Source: Sphingobacteriaceae bacterium
GTDB lineage: Bacteria > Bacteroidota > Bacteroidia > Sphingobacteriales > Sphingobacteriaceae
NCBI GenBank assembly: GCA_029266635.1
Contig: JAQSWM010000004.1
Coordinates: forward strand, 310,001-374,000
Reading direction: 5' to 3'
Length of the DNA: 64,000 bases
Notes under the pieces: generated by a model
What the model was told of the DNA's origin: nothing
The model's input: the letters and a program-made list of their open reading frames with translations, nothing else
Database searches by the model: none
Shown here: one piece after another, positions 10,224 through 19,952 of the stretch
Numbering within the stretch: the stretch's first letter is position 1
Layout: the number at the start of each line of letters is the position of its first letter
Translations under genes and position numbers: made by a program

Positions 10224-11084
10224 ATGAGCAAGACAATAGTTTTCGGAGCATCGGGCCAGTTGGGGCATTGCCTCAAGGCAGTAGCGGGGAAAAAGCAGAT
10301 CAGTTCAGTGGCGTTCCTTCCGGAAGCCAGCGCAAACATTCTTGATCCCGATAGCTTAGAAAAGATCTTCGTCGAAGAAAAGCCAGAATATTGCATCAAC
10401 TGTGCGGCTTATACTGCTGTTGACAAAGCCGAAGACGAAGTAGATCTTGCCCGTAAAGTCAACCGCGATGGCGCACTAAACCTCGCCCGGCTTTGCAAAG
10501 AACATAATGTAACACTTATTCACATCTCCACAGATTTTGTGTTTGAGGGGAATGTCCCCAAGCTGCTGACGGAAGAGGATGTGGCAGAGCCGATCAGTGT
10601 GTACGGGCTAACCAAGCTTGAGGCGGAACAAGGCATCACCGACCTGATGGACAAATATTTCATCCTGCGCACAAGCTGGCTCTATTCCGAATACGGGAAC
10701 AACTTTGTGAAAACCATGCTGAAACTCGGTAGCGAGCGTGATGAGCTGAAAATTATTGCCGATCAGGTAGGAACGCCAACGTACGGTATTGACTTAGCGG
10801 ATTGCATTTTGCAAATAGTAGAATCAGGAACAGAAAAGTATGGAATCTACCATTACAGCAATGAAGGCGTAACTTCCTGGTATGATTTCGCTGTAGGTAT
10901 TTTCCAGCTTAGCAATACTTCCGTGAAGGCTCATCCGATAAACACTTCTGAATACCCCACAAAAGCCCGGCGGCCGGCTTTTTCTGTCATGGACAAATCA
11001 AACATTAAAGGTACTCTGGGGATAGAAATTCCTTACTGGAGAGACAGCCTTGAGACTTGCATCAGGAATCTGCAGCAGGGTTAA
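10224..11084 (+). CDS. rfbD: dTDP-4-dehydrorhamnose reductase (RmlD/RfbD family)
   Basis: 286 aa extended short-chain dehydrogenase. GASGQLGHCL at residues 8-17 is the NAD(P)-binding glycine motif. NCAAYTAVDKAEDE is the diagnostic RmlD signature. ISTDFVFEG provides the catalytic threonine and VYGLTKLEAE the Tyr-x-x-x-Lys pair. The enzyme makes dTDP-L-rhamnose, used for surface glycans. The other rml genes are not in this window. It is convergent with argS with only 3 bp between the two stop codons, and no terminator hairpin is visible there. A box close to TAnnTTTG (TACTTTCG, 10209-10216) sits just before the ATG. Confidence 0.9.
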   Translation: MSKTIVFGASGQLGHCLKAVAGKKQISSVAFLPEASANILDPDSLEKIFVEEKPEYCINCAAYTAVDKAEDEVDLARKVNRDGALNLARLCKEHNVTLIHISTDFVFEGNVPKLLTEEDVAEPISVYGLTKLEAEQGITDLMDKYFILRTSWLYSEYGNNFVKTMLKLGSERDELKIIADQVGTPTYGIDLADCILQIVESGTEKYGIYHYSNEGVTSWYDFAVGIFQLSNTSVKAHPINTSEYPTKARRPAFSVMDKSNIKGTLGIEIPYWRDSLETCIRNLQQG

Positions 11085-11087
11085 ATC

Positions 11088-12854
11088 CTACATTCTTTCC
11101 GGCACTTCAATACCCAACAGTTTCATTGCTTTTTTGATGATCCCGGCTGTTGCCAGCGAGAGTTGAAGCCTGAACAATTTGACATTTCCATCATCAGCTT
11201 TTAAGATGGGCTCTTCGTGGTAGAACTTGTTGTAAAGCTTAGCCAATTCGTACACGTAATTGGCAATGAGCGCAGGGCTGTAGTTTCTGGCGGCATCTTC
11301 TACGACAGAAGCGTAGTTGTTAAGTGCAAGGATCAGGTCGCGTTCCAAATTGACTAGGGCAGTAATTGCCGAAGCTTTTTCACCGTTGTAATTTCCTTTC
11401 GTTAGCACAGAACGAATGCGGGCATACGTGTACTGGATGAACGGACCGGTGTGCCCCTGGAAATCTATCGACTCGTTTGGATCGAAAAGAAGGCGCTTTT
11501 TGGGTTCTACTTTAAGGAGGAAATACTTCAAAGCACCCATTCCTATCATTCTATATAACTCACTCTTTTCCTGGTCAGTAAACCCTTCTACTTTCCCAAG
11601 TTCTTCAGTACGTTGACGAGCGGTTTCTACCATTTCATTGATCAGGTCATCCGCATCAACAACAGTTCCTTCGCGGGATTTCATCTTGCCACTTGGCAGA
11701 TCCACCATCCCATACGAAAGGTGGAACAAACCTTTTGCCCAACGCTTGCCGAGCTTCTCCAGGATCAGGAACAGTACCTTAAAATGGTAATCCTGCTCGT
11801 TGCCCACAACGTAAACCGATTGGTCCATTCCGAATTCATCGTACTTAAGTTGAGCGGTGCCGAGATCCTGCGTGATGTAAACCGAAGTCCCATCCGCCCT
11901 GAGCACAAGTTTTTCATCAAGCCCATCGCTGGTAAGATCTATCCAGACTGAACCATCTGGTTTTTTAAAGAACACGCCTTTTTCCAGTCCCTCCTGCACG
12001 ATGTCTTTTCCCAGCAAATACGTGTTAGATTCGTAATAATACTTATCGAAGTCTACGCCCATCTTCTTGTAAGTCTCGTCGAAACCGGCATAAACCCAGC
12101 CGTTCATCGTTCTCCACAAGTTGATCACCTCTTCATCGCCATTCTCCCACTTCAGCAACATTTCCTGCGCTTCACGGATCAGCGGAGCATTTTTCTTCGC
12201 ATCGTCTTCGGTTTGCCCGGATGCCTTTAGCTCGTCAATTTGCTTTTTATACTCTTTATCAAATATCACATAGTAGTTTCCTACCAACTTATCCCCTTTC
12301 AATCCGCTGATTTCGGGCGTTTCCCTGTTCCCAAATTTCTGCCACGCCAGCATAGACTTACAGATGTGTATGCCACGATCGTTCACCAGATTGGCTTTTA
12401 TCACCTCGTAACCAGAGGCTGAAAGTATTTCAGCCACCGAATAGCCCAGCAGGTTATTGCGCACGTGGCCGAGATGGAGTGGCTTGTTTGTGTTGGGGGA
12501 TGAATATTCCACCATCACCTTTTTGCCGTTTGGCGTAAACTTTCCGTAAGCAGGGTTACTCAGGCTCTCGTTGAAAAGTTTGAGCCAATAGCTATCGGCG
12601 ATTACCAAATTCAAAAAGCCTTTGATCACGTTAAATCCTGAAACTTCAGCAACATGCTCCTGAAGGTAATTTCCTATCTCAGTTCCGGTTTGCTCCGGAG
12701 ATTTTTTTGAGAAACGTGTGAATGGAAATGTTATAATGGTGAGTTGCCCTTCAAATTCGCGGCGTGTTTGTTGTAGCGTAATATCCTGTTCTGTAATCTG
12801 CGTCCCGAAAAGTTCTTCTACAGCTTTAGCCGTTGCCTGAGTAATAAAATCCAT
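11088..12854 (-). CDS. argS: Arginyl-tRNA synthetase
   Basis: 588 aa from the ATG at 12854. A 20-codon upstream extension is rejected because a perfect TATTTTTG box at 12859-12866 would lie inside it and the family starts with this MDFITQATAKAV-type helix. Class Ia signatures: SSPNTNKPLHLGH with the HIGH equivalent at residues 127-130, and KMKSREGTVV in place of KMSKS, the usual form in arginyl enzymes. The C-terminal DALR anticodon-binding domain (FIQYTYARIRSV, RLQLSLATAGIIKKAMKLLGI) is complete. It charges tRNA-Arg; one such tRNA is encoded at 31242-31315. Confidence 0.97.
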   Translation of the reverse strand: MDFITQATAKAVEELFGTQITEQDITLQQTRREFEGQLTIITFPFTRFSKKSPEQTGTEIGNYLQEHVAEVSGFNVIKGFLNLVIADSYWLKLFNESLSNPAYGKFTPNGKKVMVEYSSPNTNKPLHLGHVRNNLLGYSVAEILSASGYEVIKANLVNDRGIHICKSMLAWQKFGNRETPEISGLKGDKLVGNYYVIFDKEYKKQIDELKASGQTEDDAKKNAPLIREAQEMLLKWENGDEEVINLWRTMNGWVYAGFDETYKKMGVDFDKYYYESNTYLLGKDIVQEGLEKGVFFKKPDGSVWIDLTSDGLDEKLVLRADGTSVYITQDLGTAQLKYDEFGMDQSVYVVGNEQDYHFKVLFLILEKLGKRWAKGLFHLSYGMVDLPSGKMKSREGTVVDADDLINEMVETARQRTEELGKVEGFTDQEKSELYRMIGMGALKYFLLKVEPKKRLLFDPNESIDFQGHTGPFIQYTYARIRSVLTKGNYNGEKASAITALVNLERDLILALNNYASVVEDAARNYSPALIANYVYELAKLYNKFYHEEPILKADDGNVKLFRLQLSLATAGIIKKAMKLLGIEVPERM

Positions 12855-12858
12855 GCGG

Positions 12859-12866
12859 CAAAAATA
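12859..12866 (-). promoter_or_regulatory. -7 promoter box (TATTTTTG) of argS, probably giving a leaderless mRNA
   Basis: Read on the minus strand, TATTTTTG is followed by CCGC and then the ATG of argS. The match to TAnnTTTG is exact and leaves only 4 nt before the start codon. The same 15-mer TATTTTTGCCGCATG is found at rluD. Confidence 0.5.
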
Positions 12867-13059
12867 GCTAAATGGCGCATATGCCCATACCAATAATGAA
12901 ACTCGAAATGTCAATTTAACGTACTGATAATTAACAACCTACTAACCACCTATAAAAATAATTGTAACCGATGCGACGTTATAGCGTATATTGTACACTT
13001 AGGTGAAGTTTTCAGCACGCGTCCGGGACATGCGTATCGCTTCAACAAAGGGAACAGCT

Positions 13060-16000
13060 ATGCAGGGGAAATTAGATAAACTGGTGAATGAGCGTGTATA
13101 CAAAGCTCTAATTGAGAATGGCTCTGATGTACATGTAATTTGTGATTTTGCAGGAACTCCCCACTACGTCTCTCCATCCGTTTATAAAATTTTAGGATAT
13201 ACCCAGGAGGAGGCCTCGCTGCTAACACACCATCGCTTCTTTCATCCGGACGATCTTGGGCGAATGAGATCGGGCCTTGCGGAATGCCTGAGAGAACCAA
13301 ACTCTACAGTTATAGCAAGGGCGCTACGGGTAAGAAATAAAAATAACCAGTGGATGTGGGTTGAGGCTTCTCTTACCAATCTTTTGGATGAGGCTGAAAT
13401 TAACGGAGTTATATTTAACTTCCGGGATATAAACGATCGTAAAAAGGCACAGTTCAAGCTCCTGAAAAGCCAGCTCTTTAACAAGGGTGTTTTGAGTTCT
13501 TTAACAGCACATATTGCTGTTATTAACAGCTCAGGCACAATAATAGCTGTCAATAAGGCATGGGACAATTTCGCCATCGCTAACGGATCGCCGTCGGCGG
13601 CGCACACTTCAGTTGGCAGCAATTATTTCGCTGTTTGTGAGAAAGCAGCAACGGCCGGCGACGGCATTGCAAAGGAGGCGCTCTCAGGCATAAACAAGGT
13701 TCTGAACCGAGAGGTCGAAAGTTTTTCGATGGAATATCCCTGCCATTCGGCCACCGAACAGCGCTGGTTTACTTTCACCGCCACTCGTCTTGGTGGGTCC
13801 GCAAACGAACTAGTTGTTTCCCATCAAAACATTACAGAGCGGAAGTTAGCACAGATTAAGGTATCAGATAATGAGCGAAGGTTCAGAGGGCTGATCGAGA
13901 ACGGGTTAGATGGCATTGTTATACTTTCTGCTGATGGAAAGCCAAATTACGTTTCACCGGCAGTAAAGTCTATTTTGGGATACAGCCCGGAGGAAGCAAT
14001 GGAACTGAATGTCATTGATATCACCCACCCAGAAGATGTGGAATTTGTATCCGGCCTTTTGTTGCGTTCTCTTGCAGAGCCGGGCATTCCGTTGAAGAGC
14101 AAACCGGTACGAATTAAGCACAAAGACGGAACCTGGAGATGGCTGGATGGAGTGGTAACCAACATGCTCCATGATCCGGCAATTAACGGAATTGTTGACA
14201 ATTTCTGGGATGTTACAGAACAAAAAATCGCAGAAAATAAGATAGTACAGGCCAACCGCCTTTATGCTTTCGTAAGCCAGATCAATCAGGCTATCCTAAG
14301 AACTAACGAGGATATAACTTTATTTAACGAAGTGTGCCGGATTGCAGTTGAAGTGGGGAAATTCAATGCAGCATGGGTCGGATTGTTTAACTCCCAAAAG
14401 GATACAATACATCTTGTTGCCAGCCATGGTGTACCGCCTGATGCTGTTAAACTATTCGCGGATTATAAATTCAAGGCTGATGGTCCGTTTAACGAAATTA
14501 TTAACGGCGTGGACTTTGTTGTTAGAGAAATAAAAGGCACAGATTTGCCCGAGTTGAACCGCGTAATTTCCGAACATAATTATCAATCAACCATACTATT
14601 GGCGATAAGGAGATTCGGAGCTGTAACCGGCATTTTGAATATCGGTTCTACCGACGCCACGGTTTTTGATGCGCAGGATGTACAATTGCTTCAGGAATCA
14701 ACTTCTGAAATTTCGTTTGCCTTGAACGTTTTTGAGAAAGACAGGCTTCGCACACAAGCCGAATCTGCTTTAAAGCGCAGTGAAGCCCGGCTTAACGATG
14801 CCCAGGCAGTAGCCAAAACAGGAAGTTGGGAAAGCAACCTGGCAGACCTTTCTGTTACATGGTCGGCTGAGACTTACCGCATTTTTGAAACCGAAGAATT
14901 TGCGGGTGATTATGCTGCTTTCCTGGCATTTGTTCATCCCGAGGACCGGCAACGCGTGGATGCAGCTTTTAAAGAATCGATCGATAAAAATTATGACAGC
15001 CAAGTTGAACACCGGGTTATTACAGGCAACGGAACACTAAAGATTATTCTTGAAAGTTGGCGGTTTTACCGCGATGCTGAAGGCATTCCGCTCCACATCC
15101 TCGGCACCTGCCAGGACATCACCAACCAAAAGAACGCTGAAGAAGACAACCGGTTCAAAGCTCATCTGTTAAATACCATTGGCCAAGCTGCGGTAGCCAT
15201 TGACTTGGATGGCGTAATTACTTATTGGAACAAGGCTGCAGAAAATATCTACGGCTGGACAGAGACCGAAGCGGTTGGCCAGAAGATCATTAACATTATC
15301 CCGTACGCTGTTCCTGAACAGATGGCAACCGAGATTAAAAGTGGGCTGCAACATGGCCACGTATGGTCAGGCGAATTGAACGTAAAACGAAAAGATGGAT
15401 CCATTATTCCGGTTTCAGTAACAGATTCGCCCATTTATGACGAATGCAACCAGTTAACGGGAAGCATTGCTATTTCATCGGATATTAGCGAAAAGAAGGC
15501 CTTGGAAAAGCTTCTTGAGCGTGCAAACACTCTTGCTACCATTGGCAGCTACGAGCTTGATCTTACAACCTCCAGATTATACTGGTCGGATGTTACAAAG
15601 CAAATCCATGAAGTTCCTGCAGATTTTGTTCCAGATCTCTTAACCGGGTTAAGCTTTTATAAAGAGGGAGCAGATAGAGACGCGGTGGCCAGGGCTGTAG
15701 AAGAAGCGATGACGGACGGAACACCTTACGATCTCACCGTGCGTATAGTTACATCAACCGGAAAAGAAAAGTGGGTTCGTGCCATAGGAGAGACGGAATT
15801 CAGCAATGGAGTTTGCACGAAGTTGTATGGAAGTTTCCAGGACATTCATAACCTAAAAACTGCCGAGTTACAAGCTGTAAAGCTTTACAAGCAAAAGGAC
15901 CGCATTTTAGAAAGCATTGATGATTGTTTCTTTACTCTGGACAAAAATTGGGTAGTCACCTATTGGAACAGGAAAGCCCAGGAAGTTTTAGCAACTGAAA

Positions 16001-16947
16001 AGAGCAACGTTTTAAACAGAAACCTTTGGGAATGTTTTCCGCAAGAAGTTGGACGCGACTTCTATAACTACTATCTGAAAGCGGTCACCGAAAAGAGGGC
16101 GCAACATTTTGAAGCATTTTACCAAACTTTAGAGTTATGGATGGAAGTTAGCTGCTACCCATCAAAAGATGGTCTGGCTGTTTACTTCAGAGATATAACT
16201 GAGCGCAAGAAGCAGGAAGTGCAACTGCTTGAACTGAATAGAAGCCTCCAAAACTATACTGAAGAGCTCGTGATATCAAACAAAGGACTGGAGCAGTTCT
16301 CGTACATCATTTCTCATAACCTGCGCTCGCCTGCTGCAAACATAATGGGGATTGCCAACGAACTGAAAAGCCCGGTGTATGATAGCGAAACCAAGGAACT
16401 CCTTTTATCAGAGCTTCTTTCAAGTGTCCAGAAGCTGGATAATGTCATCGTTGACTTGAATAACATTTTAAAAGTAAAAAGCCAGATCGACGAGCTTAAG
16501 GAACCCGTGCAACTTAGCAAGCTCATAATAGACATCACAAACAGCATTCAACACATCATTGATAGCGAGAACGTCACCGTTAAAACAACGGGCATTCTGA
16601 TCGACGATTTCTATACGCTCAAAAGCTACTTGTATAGCATCTTTTTCAACCTGATATCCAACGCAATCAAATACAGAAGACGTGATGTAGCGCCCGTAAT
16701 CGAGATAAAATCAAGAGAAATGTCGGGAAAGCTTTTCATTAGCATTAAAGATAACGGTACTGGCATTGACCTCACGAAACAAAAAAATCATGTTTTTGGC
16801 CTTTACAAGCGATTTCATCCCGAGATAGAAGGCAAAGGCATGGGGTTATTTATGGTAAAAACGCAGGTTGAGGCGCTTGGAGGTAAAATTCATATCAAAA
16901 GCGAGGTTAACAAGGGGACGGAATTTGTAATTGAATTTAGGATTTAA
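13060..16947 (+). CDS. Cytosolic hybrid sensor: seven PAS domains, GAF, histidine kinase
   Basis: 1295 aa from the ATG at 13060, chosen because AAAGGG lies 8-9 nt upstream; GTG 13003 and ATG 13030 are in frame and possible. Approximate order: PAS (10-130), PAS (135-265), PAS (270-395), GAF (400-570), then four PAS (575-1060), with the PAC tail D-I-x-x-R/E-K repeated after several of them. The transmitter follows: the H-box is FSYIISHNLRSP (HNLR rather than HDLR), then N-box NLISNAIKY, G1 DNGTGID and G2 GKGMGLFMVKTQ. No transmembrane segment or receiver is present. Its C-terminal 1000 residues match the kinase at 20433-24695 in order and sequence, so the two are paralogues. Confidence 0.88.
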   Translation: MQGKLDKLVNERVYKALIENGSDVHVICDFAGTPHYVSPSVYKILGYTQEEASLLTHHRFFHPDDLGRMRSGLAECLREPNSTVIARALRVRNKNNQWMWVEASLTNLLDEAEINGVIFNFRDINDRKKAQFKLLKSQLFNKGVLSSLTAHIAVINSSGTIIAVNKAWDNFAIANGSPSAAHTSVGSNYFAVCEKAATAGDGIAKEALSGINKVLNREVESFSMEYPCHSATEQRWFTFTATRLGGSANELVVSHQNITERKLAQIKVSDNERRFRGLIENGLDGIVILSADGKPNYVSPAVKSILGYSPEEAMELNVIDITHPEDVEFVSGLLLRSLAEPGIPLKSKPVRIKHKDGTWRWLDGVVTNMLHDPAINGIVDNFWDVTEQKIAENKIVQANRLYAFVSQINQAILRTNEDITLFNEVCRIAVEVGKFNAAWVGLFNSQKDTIHLVASHGVPPDAVKLFADYKFKADGPFNEIINGVDFVVREIKGTDLPELNRVISEHNYQSTILLAIRRFGAVTGILNIGSTDATVFDAQDVQLLQESTSEISFALNVFEKDRLRTQAESALKRSEARLNDAQAVAKTGSWESNLADLSVTWSAETYRIFETEEFAGDYAAFLAFVHPEDRQRVDAAFKESIDKNYDSQVEHRVITGNGTLKIILESWRFYRDAEGIPLHILGTCQDITNQKNAEEDNRFKAHLLNTIGQAAVAIDLDGVITYWNKAAENIYGWTETEAVGQKIINIIPYAVPEQMATEIKSGLQHGHVWSGELNVKRKDGSIIPVSVTDSPIYDECNQLTGSIAISSDISEKKALEKLLERANTLATIGSYELDLTTSRLYWSDVTKQIHEVPADFVPDLLTGLSFYKEGADRDAVARAVEEAMTDGTPYDLTVRIVTSTGKEKWVRAIGETEFSNGVCTKLYGSFQDIHNLKTAELQAVKLYKQKDRILESIDDCFFTLDKNWVVTYWNRKAQEVLATEKSNVLNRNLWECFPQEVGRDFYNYYLKAVTEKRAQHFEAFYQTLELWMEVSCYPSKDGLAVYFRDITERKKQEVQLLELNRSLQNYTEELVISNKGLEQFSYIISHNLRSPAANIMGIANELKSPVYDSETKELLLSELLSSVQKLDNVIVDLNNILKVKSQIDELKEPVQLSKLIIDITNSIQHIIDSENVTVKTTGILIDDFYTLKSYLYSIFFNLISNAIKYRRRDVAPVIEIKSREMSGKLFISIKDNGTGIDLTKQKNHVFGLYKRFHPEIEGKGMGLFMVKTQVEALGGKIHIKSEVNKGTEFVIEFRI

Positions 16948-17085
16948 GCTTCCAGCGCAGAGAACCGATCCTTGTCAAGCATGATTGTAAATTTACTGTT
17001 GCTCCACGGCAGGTATTAACTTCAAAGTTCATCAAACATTAATTTAGCCCTATATTCGACGGGCTTTACTCCAATGCTTTTTTAT

Positions 17086-18198
17086 ATGAAACTTACCTTA
17101 GTTCTACCGATACTTCTTTTCCTTGGCTGTGCGCAGCCTCGCCTCACCACCCAGTCGCAACAAACATACACCAACCCTCTGCCTGTTAAGTTTGGTGACC
17201 CGTATGTGCTGAAAACCAACAACAAATATTACATGTATGGAACCGGTGACGGCGCTAAAAATGGTTTTAAGGCTTACACCTCAACCGATCTTGTCAACTG
17301 GAGCCCTGTGGGGCAGGTTTACTTCGGAAAAACAGCGAAATCGTGGGGCATCAATTCTTTTTGGGCTCCCGAAGTTTATCAGGTAAAGGACAAATACTAC
17401 CTTTTCTACAGCGCTCAATGGAAAGTAAATCCCACAAACGAGCTTGAAAATTTTAAGATTGGGGTGGCGGTGGCCGATAAGCCCGAAGGACCGTTTATTG
17501 ACTTAAACGATAAGCCAATCTTTGACCCCGGATACCCGATAATTGACGCGAACGTCTTTTTTGACGATAACGGAAAGTTGTACCTCTACTACTCCCGCTG
17601 TTGCTATAAACATGCGGTTGAAAGCGATGTAGCCACCTGGGCAAAGGAAAAAGGCTGGTTCAACGAAATTGAAGAAAGCTGGGTGTATGGCGTAGAGCTC
17701 AAGCCCGACTTCTCTGGCGTGATTGGCGAGCCTGTATTGCTTTTACGCCCTTCTGTTAGCATGAGCGATAAGCAGGCTGAGTGGGAAAGCCGGTCTGTAA
17801 CATCGAAAGAAGTAAATCGTAGATGGACTGAAGGTTCAACAACCTTTAAAAAAGATGGATTATACTACATGATGTACTCTGCTAATCATTTCGGCGGACA
17901 AAATTATGCGGTGGGATACGCAACTTCCAAATCGCCATTAGGCCCATACACAAAAGCCTCCAACAACCCAATACTGGAAAAGAATACTGCAAAAGGCGGT
18001 GATGTTACCGGAACCGGACACAATAGCATTACCTGGTCGCCGGATGGAAAAGAAATGTTCTGTGTGTATCATGGCCGCACCACCAAAACCGGAGATGAGC
18101 GTGTGGTTTTCATTGACCGCATGACTGTTAAAAACGGGAAAATCACGGTTCAGGGACCAACTACTACGCCGCAGGACATGCCATCGGGGGCTAATTAA
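17086..18198 (+). CDS. Glycoside hydrolase family 43 lipoprotein (arabinanase/xylosidase type)
   Basis: 370 aa from ATG 17086, which gives a clean lipoprotein signal ending L-F-L-G-C (Cys15). The five-bladed propeller fold of GH43 is shown by NPLPVKFGDPYV (catalytic-base Asp), FWAPEVYQVKDKYYLFYSA, IDANVFFDDNGKLYLYYS (pKa-modulating Asp) and RWTEGSTTFKKDGLYYMMYSA (general-acid Glu). All three acidic residues are present. It would cleave arabinose- or xylose-containing side chains of plant glycans at the cell surface. It is the only metabolic gene inside a block of signalling genes. A weak hairpin and a TATATTCG box lie at 17046-17065, upstream of it. Confidence 0.87.
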   Translation: MKLTLVLPILLFLGCAQPRLTTQSQQTYTNPLPVKFGDPYVLKTNNKYYMYGTGDGAKNGFKAYTSTDLVNWSPVGQVYFGKTAKSWGINSFWAPEVYQVKDKYYLFYSAQWKVNPTNELENFKIGVAVADKPEGPFIDLNDKPIFDPGYPIIDANVFFDDNGKLYLYYSRCCYKHAVESDVATWAKEKGWFNEIEESWVYGVELKPDFSGVIGEPVLLLRPSVSMSDKQAEWESRSVTSKEVNRRWTEGSTTFKKDGLYYMMYSANHFGGQNYAVGYATSKSPLGPYTKASNNPILEKNTAKGGDVTGTGHNSITWSPDGKEMFCVYHGRTTKTGDERVVFIDRMTVKNGKITVQGPTTTPQDMPSGAN

Positions 18199-18500
18199 CA
18201 TCAAGCTACTTGCACTTGAACCGATTTGAATTCCAATTAGTGGCACATCCTGCTATTATTATGTTGTTCCCTAAGTTAACATCGAAAAATATTGATTAAC
18301 AGTTCTTTAAACGATAGAATGTGAGGAACTTGTTGTATCTTTGATTACACTCTTCGCGAAACGAATAATCCCATAGCTTTTACTAAGACGGTCCATTTTC
18401 CGGCACCGTAGAAACATTCCAACTGAGCTGATTTGTCAGCTCAGCATGTACACTGTTTTCCCTAAATTTCAGGAAATGAGTGAAATTGATAAGTGAATTA
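18199..18500 (+). other. Gene-free leader with a perfect hairpin and a TATCTTTG promoter box
   Basis: About 300 bp without a credible ORF. TATCTTTG at 18336-18343 fits the -7 consensus TAnnTTTG exactly; no convincing -33 element is seen. A perfect 9-bp hairpin, CTGAGCTGA (18423-18431) with TCAGCTCAG (18436-18444), lies about 55 bp before the start of the broken kinase gene. It has no T tract, so it is not an ordinary terminator and might be a leader structure. Confidence 0.4.
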
Positions 18501-19936
18501 ATGGGAAAGCGTACACCAACAAATAATCAGGCCGCTGGCAACACTAACCGTGATTTTCATGAAAAAGAAAATGCCATGCCGCCGAGCTGCTGGCCGCGAA
18601 CCAGGAACTTGCCTTTCAAACCAAAGAAAGAGAGAAAAGGGCAGCTGAACTAGAGCTCGCAGATAAAGAACTGGCGTTTCAAAGCCAGGAAAAACAAAAC
18701 CGGGCTGCAGAATTGGCAATCGCCGATAAGGAACTTGCCTTTCAAACTGAAGAGAAAGGAAAGCGGGCGGCTGAACTCGTCATAGCCGATAAGGAACTTC
18801 TTTTCCAAACTAAAGAAAAGGCCAAGCGTGCGGCAGAACTGATCATTGCTGCCAAAGACCTTGCGTACCAAATAGGCGAAAAGAAAAAACGTGCCGAAGA
18901 GCTCCTGATTGCTGATAAAGAAAGAGTTTATCAAAATCATGAGAAAGAGAGCCGTGCAGCTGAATTTTTAATCGCGAACATTGAGTTGGTTTACCAGAAC
19001 CAGGAAAAGGAAAAACGTGCTGCCGAACTCGTAATCGCCAACAAAGAACTCGCTTTTCAAAATGCGGAAAAAGAAAAGCGGGCTGCCGAACTATTAATCG
19101 CCAATAAAGAACTTGCCTTCCAGAATGCCGAAAAAGAAAAGCGGGCCATTGAACTGGCGAAAGCTGTTAATGAGCTTCAAAAAGCAAAAAAAGAAATTAT
19201 CGAACTCAATATCGGCCTGGAGGAAAAGGTTATTGAACGTACTGCCCAACTTGAGGCCGCAAATCACGAATTAGAATCATTCTCATATTCCGTATCACAT
19301 GACCTACGCTCGCCGCTGCGGGCCATTAACGGATTTACTCAGGTCTTGCTTGAGGATTATGCGGATAAGTTAGATGATGAGGGGCGAGAGGTGATGGACG
19401 AAATTATCTCGAACTCCAAAAAGATGGGTTTACTAATAGACAATCTATTGGAGTTTTCGCATATAGGCAAGCAGAGCATATCGATGTGCAACGTTGATAT
19501 GAGAGATATTATCACATCAGTAGTCGCAGAGCTAAAACATCAGGAGCCAGACCGGGCAGTAACCGTAACAATGAAAAAGTTGCTGAACGTAAAGGGCGAC
19601 AGGAATATGCTAAAGCAGGTTTTTATAAACCTGGTATCAAATGCTTTTAAGTATAGCGGCAAAGTTGTAAAGCCGGTAATAGAAATCGGCTCATATCCCG
19701 ATGGTGCCCATTCAACATTCTATGTAAAAGATAACGGCGCCGGGTTTGATATGCGGTACTACGATAAGCTATTTGGAGTTTTCCAGCGCTTACACAGCAA
19801 TGCTGAATTTGAAGGGACCGGCGTTGGCCTGGCAATAATCCAACGGATAGTCGCAAAGCATTCCGGCAGGGTGTGGGCTGAAGGGAAAGTGAACGAGGGA
19901 GCGTGTTTTTATGTATCTCTTCCTGCGAGTAATTAA
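18501..19936 (+). pseudogene. Coiled-coil histidine kinase disrupted by a frameshift near its N-terminus
   Basis: The frame opened by ATG 18501 (MGKRTPTNN...) runs to HEKENAMP and then loses sense. The true continuation AAELLAANQELAFQ lies one frame back from 18578 and is open to 19936. That second frame has a TGA at 18560-18562 and no ATG before the kinase; the first usable start is a poor TTG at 18713. The sequence ATGCCATGCC at 18571-18580 is a 5-bp tandem duplication, and removing one unit rejoins the frames as E-K-E-N-A-A-E-L. After nine 21-residue repeats comes a full transmitter: YSVSHDLRSP (H-box), NLVSNAFKYS, DNGAGFD and GTGVGLAIIQRI. No membrane segment is present. It pairs with the response regulator directly downstream. 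Confidence 0.8.
18578..19144 (+). repeat. Nine tandem 63-bp repeats encoding a 21-residue coiled-coil unit
   Basis: Unit consensus A-A-E-L-x-I-A-[ND]-K-E-L-A-F-Q-[NT]-x-E-K-E-K-R, three heptads long, repeated nine times without interruption from 18578 to 19144. The last two copies differ at only one residue, so unit turnover looks recent at the 3' end. The repeats should form a long parallel coiled coil ahead of the dimerisation helix of the kinase. Confidence 0.9.
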
Positions 19937-19952
19937 AGCTAAATAGAAGATC

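Noticed and set aside
18713-19936. Kinase gene starting at TTG 18713 as an intact ORF
   Set aside because: The in-frame repeats extend 135 bp upstream without a start codon, so this TTG falls in the third repeat unit; a frameshifted longer gene explains the sequence better.
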